From NCBI RefSeq assembly GCF_017942085.1, contig NZ_JAGKSP010000002.1, positions 558,001-622,000 of the forward strand: DNA of 64,000 bases, written 5' to 3'. The translations under genes were made by a program, and so were the position numbers. This document shows, piece after piece, positions 26,773 through 36,159 of the stretch (position 1 is its first letter; each line of letters opens with the position of its first letter). The notes below the pieces were generated by a model. The model was not told the origin of the DNA, ran no database searches, and was given only the letters and a program-made list of their open reading frames with translations. The stretch comes from Paenibacillus lignilyticus. GTDB lineage: Bacteria > Bacillota > Bacilli > Paenibacillales > Paenibacillaceae.

Positions 26773-28706
26773 AGCGTTACCTCTTTCGCTGCTTGATGTA
26801 AACGAGGAAGATTTCGAATACCATTAGCTTCTATTAACGCGCTGACAGGCGTTGTTTGAATTGGCTCCCAAGGGAAATCGCTCTTCAGACCGATCAAGCT
26901 CTGATCGATCGGTGTAAAACCGAGCGCCAAAGCCGGCGAGTCCGGACGAAGTCTGAAGTCGCCGTTCTCGGCATCCACGAAGAGCGGATCCTTGCCGAGT
27001 ACGGTGTGTGCATCGTGTCCGTAAGCCGCCTTCCAGTTCTCATACGAGAGATAAACGGTACTTTTATCGCCCATAAGCACATCTGTTGAACCAATAGGCT
27101 CGTAAATGAGATTATGATCGAAGCCCGCAATCCTCTCCGGCAGCTCACCATCATAAACTGATGTATAAACGGGATTCCCCGCAAAACCTTCGGGAAGGTG
27201 TTCGAAGCCATAAATCGCGGTCGTATTATTGTTGTATAGGATGTTGCAGCCAAGCTTCAAACCATAAGAGACTTCGGCAAATTCTTGCATCCAGATCGCC
27301 CATGTCAGACCGTTATTCGCAATAATGTTATTAATTACCCGATTTTCAATTCCTTTCTCCATAATGCCGAAAGCATGACCGCCGTGTATTCCATATACGA
27401 TGTTATTCGTGACTGTCATGTAATCCGAGCAGTCATCCAAATAGATGCCGCCGAACCAGTTGCGCCAGTGGTTGAGATTGACAAAGTCGTGTACGCAGTT
27501 ATGATCGTATACATTCCCCGTACCTACTCCCCAAGATTCAATGCCTGCTCCGTCCTCGGAGTTCGTCATCACGTTGGAGATGTCATTAAACAAGATCCGA
27601 TTATTTCGGGTATAAAGAAAATCATAGCGATTGTCTCTAGTCACCGAGATCCCATAGATAGATCCATGATTTTCGAGGACTCCGTAACGATCGCCTTTCA
27701 TTGAAATGCCATATCTCGGCGCTCTCAAAATACGATTATGCGAGATCTCGTTGTCACCGCTTTGATGAAGCTGTATACCGGAGCCTCGCGTCAGCTCGAA
27801 TTTGCCGCTGTCAAAGATGAAATTGTTGGATACGATATTGAACTTGTTGACATAAGCATCTTCTGCGGACAGAAACGGTCCCCGGTCAAAGGACCAACCC
27901 GTTAAATAAACTCCGTTTAAACCGGATCCTTCAATCCAGTTTCCATAAATCTCGTTATGCTGTGCATGCTTGTTGAGCCATATTCCGCACACGCCGGCAT
28001 TCAAGAGCTTGCAATTCACAACCTTAATGGATTCCGCATTTTCCATATAAATGAGACCGTGCTTTGTCTCTTCACGCTCTGCGTTGCCGTTTACAAAATC
28101 AATGGAGTCCACATAATCAAATTGTTGGATCGTATCCGTTAATTGAAGCTGCAGTCCAATAACTTGAATGTTCTTTACCGGGGCAGAAGGCGAGCTTCCA
28201 ACCAGTCGGAACATATCTGTCATGGTCGGTGCGGCAATTACCGCGTTCGAGATATCTGCGCTTCTTGGCCAATAGAACAGTTCTCCTTCTTGTGTATCCA
28301 AATGCCACTGCCCCGGACCCGTAAGTGCGCTGCTTGCGTGACGAATCCCCCATTCATCGTGTTCGATTAAGGATTGAAAGGACCAATTTCGATCAACCTT
28401 CGCTTTATAGACGCTAAATTTGATGTGCTCCCAGTTTGTAATGCGCTGTCCTCCGTAAAGAATCGGCGTTTCGCCGGGGTAATTGCGGTACTGTACGTTA
28501 AATCCGTTTGAACCGCTATCTCGTTCGTCAAGCACGAACTCGCTATCCAGATAATAGATGCCACCTCGTATATAAACGACGATATCCTTCGTCATCAGGC
28601 CATTAATGGAGCGAACGCCGTCGCGCGCCTTCGCAAGCGTTGCGAACGGTTCTTGTTCCGTACCCGGATTACAATCACTACCATGAACAGATACGTAATA
28701 ATTCAA
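26769..28706 (-). CDS. Right-handed parallel beta-helix protein, putative glycan lyase or hydrolase
   Basis: 645 residues. It starts with the DUF1565-like motif YYVSVHGSDCNPGTEQEPFA and continues with many parallel beta-helix turns (NKFNIVSNNFIFDSG, NEISHNRILRAPRYG, IENRVINNIIANNG). This fold is shared by pectate lyases, GH28 and other polysaccharide enzymes. The true start is TTG 28706, 8 nt after AGGAGA. The longer frame would run through the upstream terminator at 28744-28781. No export signal follows that start, so it is either cytoplasmic or non-classically exported. It is the first enzyme gene after the importer and overlaps the aldo/keto reductase gene. Confidence 0.8.
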   Translation of the reverse strand: MNYYVSVHGSDCNPGTEQEPFATLAKARDGVRSINGLMTKDIVVYIRGGIYYLDSEFVLDERDSGSNGFNVQYRNYPGETPILYGGQRITNWEHIKFSVYKAKVDRNWSFQSLIEHDEWGIRHASSALTGPGQWHLDTQEGELFYWPRSADISNAVIAAPTMTDMFRLVGSSPSAPVKNIQVIGLQLQLTDTIQQFDYVDSIDFVNGNAEREETKHGLIYMENAESIKVVNCKLLNAGVCGIWLNKHAQHNEIYGNWIEGSGLNGVYLTGWSFDRGPFLSAEDAYVNKFNIVSNNFIFDSGKFELTRGSGIQLHQSGDNEISHNRILRAPRYGISMKGDRYGVLENHGSIYGISVTRDNRYDFLYTRNNRILFNDISNVMTNSEDGAGIESWGVGTGNVYDHNCVHDFVNLNHWRNWFGGIYLDDCSDYMTVTNNIVYGIHGGHAFGIMEKGIENRVINNIIANNGLTWAIWMQEFAEVSYGLKLGCNILYNNNTTAIYGFEHLPEGFAGNPVYTSVYDGELPERIAGFDHNLIYEPIGSTDVLMGDKSTVYLSYENWKAAYGHDAHTVLGKDPLFVDAENGDFRLRPDSPALALGFTPIDQSLIGLKSDFPWEPIQTTPVSALIEANGIRNLPRLHQAAKEVTL

Positions 28707-28736
28707 ATTCAACGTCTCCTTCAACCCGTTCTTAAA

Positions 28737-28781
28737 TAGAAAGCGGCTATATTTGGAGCCCGTAGATTCCAAATATAGCCG
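28737..28781 (-). terminator. Partial terminator after the binding-protein gene
   Basis: A perfect 14-bp stem (CGGCTATATTTGGA / TCCAAATATAGCCG) with a 10-nt loop is followed on the minus strand by CTTTCTATTT. It separates importer and enzyme genes and probably gives partial read-through. Confidence 0.75.
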
Positions 28782-28815
28782 CGGCACCCAATGCGCTTAT
28801 GGATAAATCAGTCTG

Positions 28816-30603
28816 TTATTGAACGTGATATTCTGTATATTTGGATGCTTTTGCAGATGCGGCAGCCAGCTCGGTTTGAGCCCATTGGAAGTTTTTATCC
28901 GCACCTAATTGTGTTGCTTTATCGATCAGCTCTTGCTTAAGCTCGTTGAATTGCGCGTCATTCTTCGCGTATACCATTTTCCATGACATCGTTTTGAGAA
29001 TTTCACCCAGCTTCTGCTGGATAACCTTGATATCATCCGATGGAGCTCCTGCGAGTGCCACTACGCCATCGTCTTGAACAACCGTCAGATTCTTCTTGGC
29101 ATAGTCATACACATTCAACGAATTATTCGCGGTTGCCCACTCCTGCTCGGCCGACGTCAGGTTTTTCTTCACGAACTGCGACCAGCCTTCATGCGTGATC
29201 GACTCGTTCGTTCTTGGATCGATGTTCCATTTGTTTAGCATCAAGAAGCTTTCGTAGCCGGCTGTGGAAGGATCGTTCTTCGCCACTTTTTCCAAGTATT
29301 CGGGCGCATACTCGGCTTTCCCGTTATTGAGCGTCCAAGCCTTGCCTTCGACGCCGTTCATCAGCTCAGTCGAACCCTGTACCGTTGCGGAATAGTTCAG
29401 CAGCTGGATAATACGGTCCGCATTTTTGGAATTTTTACCGATGCCGAATACGTAACCGCCGCCGACCGGCAATTCTGCTTGTACAAGCATTTTCGCTTCG
29501 TCTTTCGGGAACAGCGGAATCATGCCTGCCATCGGATTGGATTTGACGAGATCATTGCCGTTAAAGATTTGCGATTGCCAGCCCCACATCGTTGTCAGTA
29601 CGCGGCCTTCTTTCGTTTTGCTTTCTGCATTCGGCCATTTTTGGGAGATCGAATCCGGATCAAGGATACCCTGTTGGTTCGCTTTATGGAAGAATTCCAC
29701 GCCTTTCATGTAATCGCTGGAAGGATCAAATACGCTCTTAAGCTGTTTGGTAGTTGGATCGTATTCCGTGAATTGCAGCGTTCCCGAGTTTGCGCTGACA
29801 CCCATGTATCCCGGTATCGTAAAGTCGACCAAGCTCATACTGATGGAATCCCAATCGCTCCACAGCTGCAATGGATATACTTTCTGACCTTTGTCATTCT
29901 TCGGATATTCCGCTTGCATCGTTTTCAATGTGTTTAGCAGATCGTCAAAGGTTTTCAGTTCCGGAGATCCGGCTTTCTTGTAGAGATCATATCTGGAATA
30001 GAGAGCCATATGAAGAAGGTTCGTTGGCTGACTGACGCCGATTTGCGATGCCAAGCCATACAGCTTGCCTGATCCATCGCTATAATTGTCTCTCATGTAT
30101 TGAAGCATCGAGGGCAGATTGTTCGTGATGTCCGGGCCGTACTGCGCGACCAGATCATCCAAGGACATCAGAACGCCTGCCTTGACAGCGCTTTCGAATT
30201 GCTTTTTATCCTTGAACTCGATCAGGTCCGGCATATCGCCGCTTGCCATGATTGCGGAGAGCCTTTCGTCGAATTTATCGCCGGCGAAGATATGATCGAT
30301 TTTCAAGCCGAATTTCTTCTCGAAGATCTCTGTTGAAATCTCATCGCTCTGAACGCCGGAAAGGCTGCTTGGGCCAATCAACGCCGAAATTTTGACCGGT
30401 TCAAGCGGCGCCTTCTCCTCAGTTTCAGTCGTCGTGTTATTCGAATTCGCCGCGTTCGACTTGTCGTTCGAAGCCGTATCGCTCTTCGTGTTTCCGTTAA
30501 CATTACCGTTATTCCCCGTGTTCGAGCTTCCGCAGCCAGCCAAACTTGCAGTGAGCATCGTAGCGATTGTCACCGCCGCTAAAGCTGAAACCTTCTTCTT
30601 CAT
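28816..30603 (-). CDS. LplA/YtcQ-type oligosaccharide-binding lipoprotein
   Basis: 595 residues. Signal peptide with lipobox LAGC (Cys near residue 22), a Gly/Asn/Thr linker, then a large solute-binding fold (FGLKIDHIFAGDKFDERL, YPLQLWSDWDSISMS, FGIGKNSKNADRIIQLLNY). The size is typical of the YtcQ/LplA group that serves pectin and arabinan oligosaccharide importers. GGAGG lies 9 nt before ATG 30603, so the longer frame was dropped. It follows the two permease genes in one transcript controlled by the divergent YesN/YesM pair. Confidence 0.9.
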   Translation of the reverse strand: MKKKVSALAAVTIATMLTASLAGCGSSNTGNNGNVNGNTKSDTASNDKSNAANSNNTTTETEEKAPLEPVKISALIGPSSLSGVQSDEISTEIFEKKFGLKIDHIFAGDKFDERLSAIMASGDMPDLIEFKDKKQFESAVKAGVLMSLDDLVAQYGPDITNNLPSMLQYMRDNYSDGSGKLYGLASQIGVSQPTNLLHMALYSRYDLYKKAGSPELKTFDDLLNTLKTMQAEYPKNDKGQKVYPLQLWSDWDSISMSLVDFTIPGYMGVSANSGTLQFTEYDPTTKQLKSVFDPSSDYMKGVEFFHKANQQGILDPDSISQKWPNAESKTKEGRVLTTMWGWQSQIFNGNDLVKSNPMAGMIPLFPKDEAKMLVQAELPVGGGYVFGIGKNSKNADRIIQLLNYSATVQGSTELMNGVEGKAWTLNNGKAEYAPEYLEKVAKNDPSTAGYESFLMLNKWNIDPRTNESITHEGWSQFVKKNLTSAEQEWATANNSLNVYDYAKKNLTVVQDDGVVALAGAPSDDIKVIQQKLGEILKTMSWKMVYAKNDAQFNELKQELIDKATQLGADKNFQWAQTELAAASAKASKYTEYHVQ

Positions 30604-30648
30604 TCTTGTGTGCCTCCCCATTTGTATACATGCGTCTATATTGTAGTT

Positions 30649-31545
30649 CTACCCTTTCACTGCGCCTAGCATAATCCCTTTGGTAAAATAACGTTGCATA
30701 ATAGGATAGATGCAGACAATCGGGAGAATAACAACCATGGCAATCGTCATGCTGACCGCGGTCGGTGTGAGCGTAAAATTCGAGGCCGATAGGCCCGCTC
30801 CGCCGTTAACCATAATTTTGCTGGCTAACGCATCCGCTTCCGACATGAACTTGTACAAGACAAATTGCAGCGTGTTTAACCGTGAATCTGTGATGAGAAA
30901 CAAATTATCGCGCAGGTTATTCCATTGATTGACCGATTCGAATACGGCAACCGTGGCCAGAATCGGTTTGGACAGCGGTACTAAGATGCTCCAGAATACC
31001 CGAAATATACCGGCTCCGTCGATTTGCGCTGACTCCTCCAATGCGCTCGGGATGCTCTCCAGAAACGTCTTGATCAGAATGATATAGAACGGAGCAACGA
31101 TGTACGGAATGATATAAACGGCGAACGTATTCATCAGATGAAGGTTTTTTATGTTGATAAACCATGGAATCAAGCCTGCATTAAAGTACATCGTGACCAG
31201 CACGAACCGGTATAGAAATTTCCGCATAAACATGTGGGGCTTTGTGAACAAGAATGCAAGGAATGACGAGCCTGCGAGCGTACAGGCTGTACCGACAACC
31301 GTTTTGAGAATCGTAATCCATAGCGCCATGCCAATTCCGTCAAGCTTTAGTACTTGAATATAGTTCTGGATATTAAACCCCTTCGGGAATACGACCAGCG
31401 CCCCGGAAGCTACCCATTTGTTGTCGCTCACAGTGAGCACGAAGATGTAATACAAGGGAAAAATACATAACAGCGCGAACAGGATAAACGCCGTACTATT
31501 GATGAAGCTGAAGCTGAAGCTCCCGAATGATGCCTTTTGTTTCAT
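30649..31545 (-). CDS. LplC/YtcP-type sugar ABC transporter permease
   Basis: 298 residues with about six membrane segments. The EAA loop is ESAQIDGAGIFRVFWSILVP near residue 190. The end VCIYPIMQRYFTKGIMLGAVKG is characteristic of the LplC/YtcP group. GAGGGG lies 10 nt before ATG 31545. It partners the 31563-32513 permease; the ATPase is probably the shared MsmX-type protein encoded elsewhere. Confidence 0.92.
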   Translation of the reverse strand: MKQKASFGSFSFSFINSTAFILFALLCIFPLYYIFVLTVSDNKWVASGALVVFPKGFNIQNYIQVLKLDGIGMALWITILKTVVGTACTLAGSSFLAFLFTKPHMFMRKFLYRFVLVTMYFNAGLIPWFINIKNLHLMNTFAVYIIPYIVAPFYIILIKTFLESIPSALEESAQIDGAGIFRVFWSILVPLSKPILATVAVFESVNQWNNLRDNLFLITDSRLNTLQFVLYKFMSEADALASKIMVNGGAGLSASNFTLTPTAVSMTIAMVVILPIVCIYPIMQRYFTKGIMLGAVKG

Positions 31546-31562
31546 GATGGGCAATCCCCTCT

Positions 31563-32513
31563 TTAAATGATTCCTTCTCCGCGAACCTTCTTCGAGGCAA
31601 AGTTCACCGAGAACAAGAGCGCAATGCTGACAACCGACTTCAAAATGCCGACCGCCGTGGCAAACGAATAATTATAGCCTGACATGCCGTTTCGTATGCC
31701 GACATTATAGACATAGAGATCGAGCACCTCGATGGAATCGGTGTTCAGCGCGTTCTGGAAAACCAAGTACTGATCGAGGCCGTTATTCAGGAAGTTGGCT
31801 ATGCTAAGCATCATCAGTACGAAGAAGGTAGGCATTAAATGCGGTACCGTGATGGACCACATGATCCGGAACCTCCCGGCGCCGTCGATCCTGGCCGCTT
31901 CATACAGCTCGTTGTCTATCGAAGTAACGGCGGCAATGTAAATAATGGCTGTCCAACCGATCGTTTTCCAAGCCAAGTACGCCGTTTGAGTCAACCAGAC
32001 ATGGCTCGAACTAACCAAGAAGCTGATCGGATCTTCAATGATATGGAGCTGTATCAGCAGCTTGTTGATAAAGCCATCGGATTCCGAGAACATGGAGAAT
32101 GCGAACGCATACACTAACGGCCAGCTTAAGAAATTCGGAAGCGTCGTCAACGTTTGAATGGCTTTCTTCAGCGGTTCAAACTTCATCTCCACGAGGAATA
32201 ACGCGAATAGTAGCGGCAATACTTGAACGAGCAAACTTAAGAAACTAATGCCTAGCGTATTCGACATAATCCGTTTCACTTCGTCGACTGTGATCGGATC
32301 GCTTAAAATCATTTTGAAGAAGAAGAACCCTTTGAACTCCGAATCGAACAACTTATGGCCGAGCTTGTAATCGAAGAACGCGTACATCCATCCGTACAGA
32401 GGCAGGTAGCTGAAGACAAATACCAGCGCTATGAATGGCAAAGCCATATAAAACAGTTTCTTGCCTTCCTTCTCGGAAACGGTTACAGTTTTACTGCTTG
32501 CTGTGCTGCTCAT
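31563..32513 (-). CDS. LplB/YteP-type sugar ABC transporter permease
   Basis: 316 residues with about six membrane segments, starting with FVFSYLPLYGWMYAFFDY, the hallmark of LplB/YteP permeases. The EAA loop reads EAARIDGAGRFRIMWSITVP near residue 213. It is the first gene of the importer operon, divergent from yesN across a 153-bp control region. GGGAGG precedes ATG 32513 by about 12 nt. Confidence 0.92.
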   Translation of the reverse strand: MSSTASSKTVTVSEKEGKKLFYMALPFIALVFVFSYLPLYGWMYAFFDYKLGHKLFDSEFKGFFFFKMILSDPITVDEVKRIMSNTLGISFLSLLVQVLPLLFALFLVEMKFEPLKKAIQTLTTLPNFLSWPLVYAFAFSMFSESDGFINKLLIQLHIIEDPISFLVSSSHVWLTQTAYLAWKTIGWTAIIYIAAVTSIDNELYEAARIDGAGRFRIMWSITVPHLMPTFFVLMMLSIANFLNNGLDQYLVFQNALNTDSIEVLDLYVYNVGIRNGMSGYNYSFATAVGILKSVVSIALLFSVNFASKKVRGEGII

Positions 32514-32571
32514 GGTTGAGTGTCACCTCCCTTAACACTAATGGTAACGGAGATGGAGGATGACGCTCAAT

Positions 32572-32604
32572 TGTCAAAACTCTCAATCGAACTGTCAAAA
32601 CTCT
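32572..32604. promoter_or_regulatory. Direct-repeat operator, likely YesN binding site
   Basis: TGTCAAAACTCT occurs at 32572-32583 and 32593-32604, exactly 21 bp apart (two helical turns on one face), in the same direction. It lies between the importer operon and yesN. Tandem same-face repeats are the normal target of AraC-type dimers, so this is probably where the response regulator activates the importer. Confidence 0.65.
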
Positions 32605-32666
32605 AGAGCCTTTTCACACGATCATCAATTGTGCTATCTTAGATGCTAACTGGAGGGACCTGTCAC

Positions 32667-34223
32667 ATGTATAACGTGGTGATCGTAGATGATGAACCGA
32701 TCGTAGTCGAAGCATTGAGGAAATCGACCGTTTGGGATGATTTTGGCCTTGAAGTTATTGGAGACGCTTACAACGGAATTGAAGCCCTTGAGTTGATGGA
32801 GAAACACCATGTCCATCTTCTGATTACGGATGTTCGTATGCCGCAAATGGATGGAATCGAACTCATTCGCAGCATCCATCAACGCGGATGGGACATCAGG
32901 ATTGTTATCCTGAGCGGCCATGACGATTTCTTATATGTGAAGCAAGCCGTCAAGCTTGGTGTCGAGAATTACATGCTGAAACCGCTGGATAAGAACGAAT
33001 TCGTTGCAAGCATCTCAGCGATAGTCGAGAAACTGCAGGATACCGCGAACCGTCAGATCGGACTTGCCGAACAGTTGAATGCATTTCGCGAGAACCTCCT
33101 GCTTCGATGGGTGACAGGTTCAATCTCAAGAGCCGAATTGAAAGAGAAATCACAAATCGCTCAAATCGAGCTAAATCTCGATTGTTTTCGCATTGCGTTA
33201 ATTAAAGTACTGAGCGGCGAAGATAACGCGCAGAAGCACAGGGTTGCCTTAATGATCCGCGATCAACTGGCTCAATGGTTTAACCACGAAACGCTGCGTT
33301 TGTCTTTCTGCGACTCTTCTCACGACGTGGTTGCCATATTCTCTGAACCCACTGAAGCAAGCGACGGCGCTCCCCTTCTTGGCCAGCTAAAGCTATTTCT
33401 TTCCGAGATTAAAGCTCGAAACGACCTCCAAATCTTAATCACGATCGGGCAACGGACAACCGATCTGCTTGGCGCAGATTTCAGCTATCAGTCCGCCAAA
33501 GAGCTGCAAGGCTACAGTTTTCTATTGCCTCCGAACAGTCTGATCGATTCCGACGATGATACGAAGAACCACTCCGGACAAGAACAGCTACCGAGCTTTC
33601 CTTATGAAACCATTAATAACCTGATCTTGGCTGGAAGGAAAGAAGAGTGTTTGGAATTGACCCGGGCAGCGTTAGAAGGTCTACAAGACGCATCGCATCT
33701 CCCGCTTTTACAGCTCAAGAATGCATTGCTTGAGCTGCTGTTTCAAATCGCCAACACCGTGAAAAAGTCAGTTGTTAATCCGCAGCATGTTCCGGATCAG
33801 TTCAAGCATCTTTACCTTCGATTCGAGTCTTCTACCCGATTCGATGATCTAGCTAAGCTTGTTTATGACACTGTTGCCCTCGCTTCGGATCTCTTCGGCG
33901 ATAAGAGCGGCACTGCCAACGCGACGATAAAACCGATCTTGGACTATGTCTTGCAGCACTCCAATCAAGATTTATCGCTAAAGACGTTGTCCTATAAATT
34001 CAATATTAATGCGTCTTATTTGGGTCAGCTGTTCCGGAAAGAAACCGGGATCTTGTTCAGCAGCTACCTGAACCATCTGCGAATCGAGAAGGCCAAGGAA
34101 CTGCTGATGCAAACCGACATGAAAATGACGGACATAGCAGCCAAAGTCGGTTACTTGGAACCAAGCCATTTTTATAAAATTTTCAAAAAGGCGACCGGTG
34201 TGTCACCGGCTGAATTCAAATGA
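32667..34223 (+). CDS. yesN: YesN-type response regulator with AraC output domain
   Basis: 518 residues. The receiver domain (~1-120) has DDEP near 10, the phosphorylated Asp in LLITDVRMPQMDG (near 55), and Lys in YMLKPLDKNEF (near 105). A long middle linker follows. The C-terminal ~100 residues are an AraC pair of helix-turn-helix motifs (NASYLGQLFRKETGILFSSYL, MTDIAAKVGYLEPSHFYKIF). It should activate the divergent importer when phosphorylated by the kinase encoded next. GGAGGG lies 9 nt before ATG 32667, displacing the longer frame. The stop overlaps the kinase start (34220-34223). Confidence 0.93.
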   Translation: MYNVVIVDDEPIVVEALRKSTVWDDFGLEVIGDAYNGIEALELMEKHHVHLLITDVRMPQMDGIELIRSIHQRGWDIRIVILSGHDDFLYVKQAVKLGVENYMLKPLDKNEFVASISAIVEKLQDTANRQIGLAEQLNAFRENLLLRWVTGSISRAELKEKSQIAQIELNLDCFRIALIKVLSGEDNAQKHRVALMIRDQLAQWFNHETLRLSFCDSSHDVVAIFSEPTEASDGAPLLGQLKLFLSEIKARNDLQILITIGQRTTDLLGADFSYQSAKELQGYSFLLPPNSLIDSDDDTKNHSGQEQLPSFPYETINNLILAGRKEECLELTRAALEGLQDASHLPLLQLKNALLELLFQIANTVKKSVVNPQHVPDQFKHLYLRFESSTRFDDLAKLVYDTVALASDLFGDKSGTANATIKPILDYVLQHSNQDLSLKTLSYKFNINASYLGQLFRKETGILFSSYLNHLRIEKAKELLMQTDMKMTDIAAKVGYLEPSHFYKIFKKATGVSPAEFK

Positions 34224-36037
34224 AAAAACGAATACGTATCAAGCTGTTTACCCGAATCCTGCTGCTCTATATTCTGGTTCTATCCGTTGCCCTCTATATT
34301 TTCACGGGGTATGTGTCCAGAAACTCCTACGCATTGCTGAAGGAAGGACAAATCGGAATCCATCAGCAAATTATCGCAGCACTGCAGAATACGATGAACG
34401 ACCGTACAAAGACGATTAAAGACATCCTGCTCAAAATATACGACGACGAACAGTTATTTGCTTATATCATGAGTATGATGGACGTTACAGACCAGTCAGA
34501 ATCTGCGCCTTTAGACTCCTATGAGAGAAAGAACATGGCTTACAAACTCGAAGACCTATTGAGCCTTGACCCTAACATTAACAGCCTCATCTTCTATAAC
34601 AGCCATTCGCAGAAGGCTTATTTGTACATGTATGATTTGGACTATGCATTTTTTGACCATACGGAAGCGATCCTGCAGAACATGCCCCGTTTACGGGATG
34701 CGTCACAGGAAAGCTTTATCATTCCTGCCCATCCGGGGGAATATATGGCCTCCCAAGCATCCAAGAACTACTTTGACGTCGCCAGTAACTTTTACTACCC
34801 GAGCTCCAGCCTCTTTCTTGGCCGTTTCATCGTAGAATTCGGGATGGACGATCTGCAATATACCATCGATCAGTTCGGCAAAGACATGAAAGGCTATCTG
34901 CTTGTGTTAACGAGGGATGGAGAGGTTGTGTTCGACTCGTCTTCGACCTATTATGGGCGAAAATATCCCTACTTCGAGCAGCTCCGCCAATCATCGGATT
35001 CCGTGATGTTGGCCGAGGACAGCATGGTAAGAATGGCCAGCTCCGATAAAGACCCATTTATCTATGCTGCCGTATTGCCCAAGTCAGCATTGAAGAAGCA
35101 GCTGAATATTTTTAACAACTCCACTTATATCGCAGCCATTATTCTGTTGCTCTTCATCTTCTCGGTTTATTTTCTTGTGACTAGCATCATATCCAAGCGG
35201 GTTAACCGGATCGTCAAAGCAATGAGCAAGACGGTTGAAAGCAATTTGGCTTACCGGATCCCTTTAAACAATAAGGATAATGAATTCGAACAAATCGCCA
35301 TTCATTTCAACAAAATGTGCGACAGCCTGCAAGACCATATTAATAAGTCTTACGTCTACGAGCTGCAGCAAAAAATCGCGGAGATGAAGATTCTCGAGAA
35401 CCAGATCAATCCGCATTTCTTGTACAATTCGTTAGAAGCGATACGAGCAAGACTTGAGATCGACGGGAATGACGAAGGCGGAGAAATGATTCATTCGCTC
35501 GCTGCTCTATTCAGGGCATCGCTCAAAGCAGATTCGGTCGTCACCCTGGCTGAAGAAATCGACTTATGCAACATGTACCTCACAATATTCAATGCGAGAT
35601 ATCAAAACTTCTTTCACTACCAGATCGAAGTCGAACCGTCGATTATGGGGTATGGCATCATTAAATTGATTCTCCAGCCGCTTATCGAGAATTACCTCAT
35701 ACACGGCTTCGACCGTAAGCGTCAGAACAATCTGCTTACGATCCAGGGTTATAGGAATGAGAATGATCTCCGTATCACAATAGCCGATAACGGAAGCGGC
35801 ATTGGACCGGAGAAATTGAATGAAATCAGGCAAAAACTGACCCGCTCTTCACAATCTTCCGATAGAGGAAGCATAGGATTGTATAACGTTAACGAGCGCA
35901 TCAAGCTTTTGTTTGGAGCAGCCTACGGATTGGAAATGGAGAGCTCCGTGCTCATAGGAACGACGATTATCGTTCGAATCCCTTGCAGGCAACCGCATGA
36001 GATCAAAGCGGCCGAGCTCGAGATTGGCAACGTTTAA
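34220..36037 (+). CDS. yesM: YesM-type sensor histidine kinase
   Basis: 605 residues. One membrane segment lies near 12-30 and another near 297-320, enclosing a ~265-residue extracellular sensor. A HAMP linker follows. The His_kinase phosphoacceptor motif is NQINPHFLYNSLEAIRARL near 395, and the ATP-binding G-box is ITIADNGSGIGPEKL near 515. It senses a sugar or binding-protein signal outside and phosphorylates YesN. Overlap with yesN by ATGA indicates coupled translation. It is the last gene before a strong inverted repeat. Confidence 0.93.
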   Translation: MKKRIRIKLFTRILLLYILVLSVALYIFTGYVSRNSYALLKEGQIGIHQQIIAALQNTMNDRTKTIKDILLKIYDDEQLFAYIMSMMDVTDQSESAPLDSYERKNMAYKLEDLLSLDPNINSLIFYNSHSQKAYLYMYDLDYAFFDHTEAILQNMPRLRDASQESFIIPAHPGEYMASQASKNYFDVASNFYYPSSSLFLGRFIVEFGMDDLQYTIDQFGKDMKGYLLVLTRDGEVVFDSSSTYYGRKYPYFEQLRQSSDSVMLAEDSMVRMASSDKDPFIYAAVLPKSALKKQLNIFNNSTYIAAIILLLFIFSVYFLVTSIISKRVNRIVKAMSKTVESNLAYRIPLNNKDNEFEQIAIHFNKMCDSLQDHINKSYVYELQQKIAEMKILENQINPHFLYNSLEAIRARLEIDGNDEGGEMIHSLAALFRASLKADSVVTLAEEIDLCNMYLTIFNARYQNFFHYQIEVEPSIMGYGIIKLILQPLIENYLIHGFDRKRQNNLLTIQGYRNENDLRITIADNGSGIGPEKLNEIRQKLTRSSQSSDRGSIGLYNVNERIKLLFGAAYGLEMESSVLIGTTIIVRIPCRQPHEIKAAELEIGNV

Positions 36038-36048
36038 TTAGTCAAGGC

Positions 36049-36101
36049 AACACCAAGCAGGCCACTCCTTATCCATGATAAGGAGTGGCCTGCTTGGTGT
36101 T
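36049..36101 (+). terminator. Perfect 25-bp inverted repeat after yesM
   Basis: The arms 36049-36073 and 36077-36101 are perfectly complementary with a 3-nt loop. The T-tract on the plus strand is poor. It lies 12 bp after the yesM stop, so it probably ends the yesNM transcript. The unusually long exact stem is noted separately as a finding. Confidence 0.7.
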
Positions 36102-36111
36102 CAAAAGACAA

Positions 36112-36146
36112 GAAGGGCGCCTATTCTAACTGGATAGGCACCCTTC
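36112..36146 (-). terminator. Terminator of the InhA-like protease gene
   Basis: GAAGGGCGCCTAT pairs with ATAGGCACCCTTC (one G-U on the minus-strand RNA). It lies 14 bp after the stop of the minus-strand protease gene. Confidence 0.7.
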
Positions 36147-36159
36147 CTTTCTGTCTACA

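Noticed and set aside
28707..28787. Longer N-terminus of the beta-helix protein
   Set aside because: It runs through the perfect terminator stem 28744-28781; TTG 28706 has the ribosome site.
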